In this document: one piece after another, positions 6,950 through 10,304 of the stretch | Layout of the letters: each line of letters starts with the position of its first letter | Numbering within the stretch: the stretch's first letter is position 1 | DNA from: Syntrophaceae bacterium | GTDB lineage: Bacteria; Desulfobacterota; Syntrophia; Syntrophales; UBA5619 | Assembly: GCA_919902745.1 (NCBI GenBank) | Contig: CAKKRN010000244.1 | Span: 1 to 10,304 of the forward strand | Reading direction: 5' to 3' | Length of the DNA: 10,304 bases | Translations under genes and position numbers: made by a program | Notes under the pieces: generated by a model | Seen by the model: the letters and a program-made list of their open reading frames with translations, nothing else | Told to the model about the DNA's origin: nothing | Database searches by the model: none

Positions 6950-9157
6950 ATGGTTCCGAACGCCCTGCAGGCGGTATCGGCATACGTCATTCCTCCGCTT
7001 CTGGGGTTTATCGTCCTGCTTGGCCTCGCCCTGGTTTCGCTCCTGCGGGGCGGGGGGAAGCGGACGAACATCCTGTTTGCCGGCATCTGTCTCCTCGGCG
7101 CCCTCCTCAATGCCGATATGGCCCTTGTTTCCATTGTGTTCGATGAGCGGCTAGCCCTTCGCGTTGACCGGACGGTCCATTTCTTCTTCGTCTTCAGCAT
7201 TCCCATCTACATCCGGTTCGTACATGCATTCTTGGGCATCCGCGGACGACGGTGGCTGGAGGTTCCCGCTTGGCTGCTCAGCATCGCTTTTCTGACCATC
7301 GTGCCCACCGATCTCTACTTAAGCGGATTCCATTACTATTCCTTCGGTCGGATCGCCCGCGCCGGCGTGCTGTTTCACCTCTTTTCGGCGACGGTCGCCT
7401 TTACGGTCATCTACTGTCTCGCGGTTCTCTATCGCGCGATGAAGGAGTCCGCGGACAATCATCAGAGAAACAGGATCAAGTACATCTTCGGGGGGCTGGG
7501 GTTTTCCGCCCTTCTGCTCGCCTTCACAATCCTTCCGGTCAGCGGCGTTCCCGTCTACCCGCTGGGGAATTTCAGCTTCATCCCGGCAATTTTTCTCGCC
7601 TTCGGCGTCCTCAAATATGATCTTCTGGACATCGGCGCCCTCATCCGCCGGGGGACGGTCTACTTCCTCCTCACCGGCATTCTCACAGCGCTCTATATCC
7701 TGATCATCTTTCTCTTCCAGACCTTCTTTCTCAGCACCGGCAGCGGCGATTCGTTTGTGCTTTCCCTGGTCCTCGCGCTGATCATCGTCCTCTTGTTCAC
7801 CCCCCTTCGGGAGCGGGTGCAGAGCCTCATCGACCGCCTTTTTTTCCGGGGGCGCTACGATTACCGGGAGCTGCTCCGGGAGATCAGCGGGAAGATGGCC
7901 TCCATCCTCAGCATTTCGCAGATCCGGGGACTCCTCCTGAACGTGATTCACGATGCCCTTCAGGTGGAAAGGGCGTCTCTCGTTCTGGCCGAAGGGGGTG
8001 TTTTCCGTCTTTATAACGGGGAGAAACCGGATGGGGAAGGGGAGCCCCCTCCCGGAGACGTTATCCCACTGATCCGCTTTCTAACGTGGGAAAAAAGACC
8101 CCTGAACCGGGTGGCTGTGGAGAAGCTCAGGACGGATGCGGAGACCCGGGAAGCGTTCGCCGGTCTTTTCGACCTGCTTGGCGCGGTGCTGGTCATTCCC
8201 ATTCCCTCACGGGAGGGTCTGGCCGGGCTGATCTGCCTCGGCCAGAAGAAATCCGGAGAGCTCTTCGTTGATGAGGATCTGGAGCTCTTGACGACGATGG
8301 CGAATCAGGCGGCAACGGCGATCGAGAATGCGCAGAGTTACGAAGCGCTGGAGGCGCTGAACCGCGATCTCGAAAGGAAGGTTGAAAAACGGACGGCGGC
8401 CCTGCGGGAGGCGCTGGCGGAGAGGGAGAGGACGCAACAGCAGCTCATCCGGTCGGAGAGTCTGGCGGCGATCGGCCAGCTCGTCGCTGGGACTGCCCAT
8501 GAACTGAACAACCCCATCGCCGGGGCGATGAGTCTCGTCGAGACCAGCGTCGAAACGATCGCGGGATGGGAAATGCAGGCGGATAAAAGGGACGAGGTCC
8601 TCGAGGACCTCCGTTTTTCGATCGGCGAACTCCGGCGATCGGCGGCAATCATCCGGAGCCTCCTCGACCTGTCGCGCCAGACGCAGACCTATGTGGAGGC
8701 GGTGGACATGAACCGCGCCGTCGATGATGCGCTCCGGGTGCTTCATAACCAGTACAAGAACCTGCCGGTGGAGATCGTGAAGGCATATGACGACGCACTC
8801 CCGGCCGTCGAGGGGAACTTTGCCAACCTGGGGCAGGTCCTGATCAACATCATCCGCAACGCCCTCCAGGCGCTTCCAGAGGGAAAAGGGCGGATCACCC
8901 TGACGACGCGCCGGCTGTCGGCCGACATTGTCGCTGTCGAGTGCCGCGATACGGGAATCGGGGTTCCCGCCGCAGCTCTGAAGGACATTTTCAAGCCCTT
9001 TTTTACAACAAAAGCGGTCGGCCGGGGCACGGGCCTCGGCCTCTACCTGTCCCATGAGATCATCCGGCGACACGGCGGCCAGATCCGTGTTGAGAGCGCA
9101 GAGGGGAAAGGGACGGTCGTGACCGTCGAGCTCCCCTGCAGAAGGAGGGAAGCATGA
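6950..9157 (+). CDS. Membrane sensor histidine kinase with GAF domain
   Basis: This 735-aa protein is the sensor half of a two-component system. The N-terminal ~285 residues hold about nine hydrophobic helices: seven (roughly 8-32, 40-63, 75-95, 104-122, 138-161, 177-198, 207-222) resembling the 7TM sensor region of histidine kinases, then two more (236-261, 266-285). A conserved-looking linker IDRLFFRGRYDYRELL (294-309) leads to a GAF-like domain (about 318-460), a coiled coil (465-503), then the dimerisation/phospho-acceptor helix with His517 in AHELNNPI and an HATPase domain with N637 (N box), DTGIG (667-671), FKPFFTTK (681-688) and GRGTGLGL (691-698). The catalytic motifs are intact. AGGGGAGAAG precedes the ATG. 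The last four bases overlap the response regulator start. The signal is unknown; a small hydrophobic or membrane-derived cue, with the GAF domain adding a second input, is inference. Confidence 0.93.
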   Translation: MVPNALQAVSAYVIPPLLGFIVLLGLALVSLLRGGGKRTNILFAGICLLGALLNADMALVSIVFDERLALRVDRTVHFFFVFSIPIYIRFVHAFLGIRGRRWLEVPAWLLSIAFLTIVPTDLYLSGFHYYSFGRIARAGVLFHLFSATVAFTVIYCLAVLYRAMKESADNHQRNRIKYIFGGLGFSALLLAFTILPVSGVPVYPLGNFSFIPAIFLAFGVLKYDLLDIGALIRRGTVYFLLTGILTALYILIIFLFQTFFLSTGSGDSFVLSLVLALIIVLLFTPLRERVQSLIDRLFFRGRYDYRELLREISGKMASILSISQIRGLLLNVIHDALQVERASLVLAEGGVFRLYNGEKPDGEGEPPPGDVIPLIRFLTWEKRPLNRVAVEKLRTDAETREAFAGLFDLLGAVLVIPIPSREGLAGLICLGQKKSGELFVDEDLELLTTMANQAATAIENAQSYEALEALNRDLERKVEKRTAALREALAERERTQQQLIRSESLAAIGQLVAGTAHELNNPIAGAMSLVETSVETIAGWEMQADKRDEVLEDLRFSIGELRRSAAIIRSLLDLSRQTQTYVEAVDMNRAVDDALRVLHNQYKNLPVEIVKAYDDALPAVEGNFANLGQVLINIIRNALQALPEGKGRITLTTRRLSADIVAVECRDTGIGVPAAALKDIFKPFFTTKAVGRGTGLGLYLSHEIIRRHGGQIRVESAEGKGTVVTVELPCRRREA

Positions 9158-10149
9158 ACGGTCTGATGGTGGTCGACGACGAAGAGGGGGTGCGCCGCTC
9201 CCTGAAGAAGGTATTGGAGAGGGACGGTTACCGGATCGTCCTTGCCGAAAACGGGGAGGAGGCGCTCTCCATCATCCGCAGCGACGGCCGGGATATCGAG
9301 ACGGTCATCTCCGATTACCGGATGCCGGGGATGGACGGTCTGGAAACCTTGATCGAGATTGGCCGGTTGAACGCGGAGATCACCCGGATCATGCTGACCG
9401 GTTATGCGACGATGGCAAGCGCCATCGAGGCGGTCAACGAGGGGATCGACGGTTTCCTGACGAAGCCGTTCGAGAATGATGAGCTGCGGGCGAAGGTCAG
9501 GGAGTACAACATCAAGAAAAGGCTCAAGCAGTTCGTTTCGGAACAGGTTCTCACCGAGCTTCAGAGGAGCGGTACGGCCCTGCTGCCGAAGCGCCTGAAC
9601 GTGAGCGTCCTGTTCACCGACATCCGAGGGTTCACGAGCCTGTCCGAAAGGCTCAACCCCTCCGAACTCTCTGATCTCCTCAATCTCCACTACTTCTCGC
9701 CTCTCGACAACATCATTTTTCGACACAACGGGACGCTGGACAAGCATATCGGGGACAGCATCATGGGGATCTTCGGGGCGCCTGTCGGCGGTGGGGATGA
9801 CGCCGGCCGGGCGGTGCAGGCCGCGCTGGCCATCCGTGAGGAGATCGCCGGAATCAATGAAAAGATCTCGGACGCGGAGCGGAGAATCGCAATCGGGATC
9901 GGAATCGCGACCGGTGATGTGATGGCCGGGATTTTTGGTTCACCGCGGAAAAAGGAATACACCGTTCTCGGCGCGACCGTCAACCTTGCCTCGCGACTGG
10001 AGAATCTCGCACGGGCCAATCAGATCCTCATATGCGGCGAGACGGCACGTATCGTGGACAATCTCGTGAATCTGGAAAAAGTGCCCTCTCCCGTCATCCG
10101 CGGTTTTGCTAAACCTCCGGACGTTTACAGCGTCCTCGGTAAGAAATGA
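9154..10149 (+). CDS. Response regulator with class III adenylate/guanylate cyclase output
   Basis: This 331-aa cytoplasmic protein fuses a receiver domain (1-120) to a class III nucleotidyl cyclase domain (about 148-330). The receiver has acidic D8/D9, phospho-acceptor D54 (SDYRMPGMDG), T82 (LTGYATM) and K104 (TKPF). The cyclase has both metal aspartates, D156 in FTDIRGFTS and D201 in KHIGDS, the substrate-selecting pair K197 and T270 (EYTVLG), and transition-state residues N277 and R281 in VNLASR. Lys plus Thr is the class IIIb pattern of adenylate cyclases rather than the Glu/Cys pattern of guanylate cyclases. It starts inside the kinase gene (ATGA overlap) with AGGAGG (9143-9148) five bases upstream, so the two are a cognate pair. 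No DNA-binding domain is present. Activity requires a homodimer. Confidence 0.93.
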   Translation: MNGLMVVDDEEGVRRSLKKVLERDGYRIVLAENGEEALSIIRSDGRDIETVISDYRMPGMDGLETLIEIGRLNAEITRIMLTGYATMASAIEAVNEGIDGFLTKPFENDELRAKVREYNIKKRLKQFVSEQVLTELQRSGTALLPKRLNVSVLFTDIRGFTSLSERLNPSELSDLLNLHYFSPLDNIIFRHNGTLDKHIGDSIMGIFGAPVGGGDDAGRAVQAALAIREEIAGINEKISDAERRIAIGIGIATGDVMAGIFGSPRKKEYTVLGATVNLASRLENLARANQILICGETARIVDNLVNLEKVPSPVIRGFAKPPDVYSVLGKK

Positions 10150-10157
10150 GAAAAACC

Positions 10158-10186
10158 TTGACAATTCGCCCAGCCTGGTTTAAAAG
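10158..10186 (+). promoter_or_regulatory. Sigma70-type promoter for the initiator tRNA gene
   Basis: A perfect TTGACA (10158-10163) is followed by 17 bp and TAAAAG (10181-10186, four of six matches to TATAAT). Transcription would start near 10193, about 25 bases before the mature tRNA. It begins nine bases after the cyclase gene stop, and I see no terminator between them. Confidence 0.65.
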
Positions 10187-10217
10187 TCTTAGTCCACAAG
10201 GAAAACGTGAACGGTGA

Positions 10218-10294
<77 letters not shown>

Positions 10295-10304
10295 AAGAAA
10301 TACA

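Overview
This is a GC-rich bacterial chromosome window with ordinary, tightly packed genes. Nothing in it looks like a phage, plasmid, CRISPR or secretion locus. The gene styles, a chromosomal palindromic repeat of a type I associate with deltaproteobacterial genomes (from memory, not checked), and the HELNNP-type sensor kinase paired with a receiver-cyclase suggest a Desulfobacterota / Syntrophus-like anaerobe. That placement is an inference of moderate confidence.

Layout. Positions 1-195 are a non-coding leader with a 14-bp perfect palindrome and a 12-bp direct repeat at 19-bp spacing. They precede a class I/II PLP aminotransferase (196-1377, +). Converging on it is a minus-strand group read from a good sigma70-type promoter at 4266-4294: a small unrecognised protein (4232-3966), the NAD+-dependent DNA ligase LigA (3881-1821) and an acylphosphatase (1662-1387). 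A 124-bp imperfect palindrome (1708-1831) sits between ligA and the acylphosphatase gene and supplies the last two codons and the stop codon of ligA.

From about 4324 everything reads rightward. A candidate promoter and a two-hairpin leader precede a HIT-family hydrolase gene, which overlaps a LapA/DUF1049 membrane protein gene by 4 bp. Next come agmatinase (speB, 5350-6204) and pyruvoyl-dependent arginine decarboxylase (pdaD, 6288-6836, probable TTG start). These last two encode a complete arginine -> agmatine -> putrescine route, written in reverse order of the reactions.

A structured 113-bp spacer leads to a two-gene signalling operon with a 4-bp overlap. It encodes a multi-pass membrane sensor histidine kinase with a GAF domain (6950-9157) and a response regulator whose output domain is a class III nucleotidyl cyclase (9154-10149). 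The cyclase residues (D156, K197, D201, T270, N277, R281) are complete and point to an adenylate cyclase of the class IIIb kind, so a membrane signal would be converted by phosphorelay into cyclic AMP. The window closes with an initiator tRNA-fMet (10218-10294) under its own consensus-like promoter. The tRNA has a C1/U72 mismatch in place of the C1/A72 of E. coli.

The items most worth a second look are the kinase-cyclase pair, the palindrome that has become the end of ligA, and the putrescine pair. I do not see strong evidence for a wholly new system.
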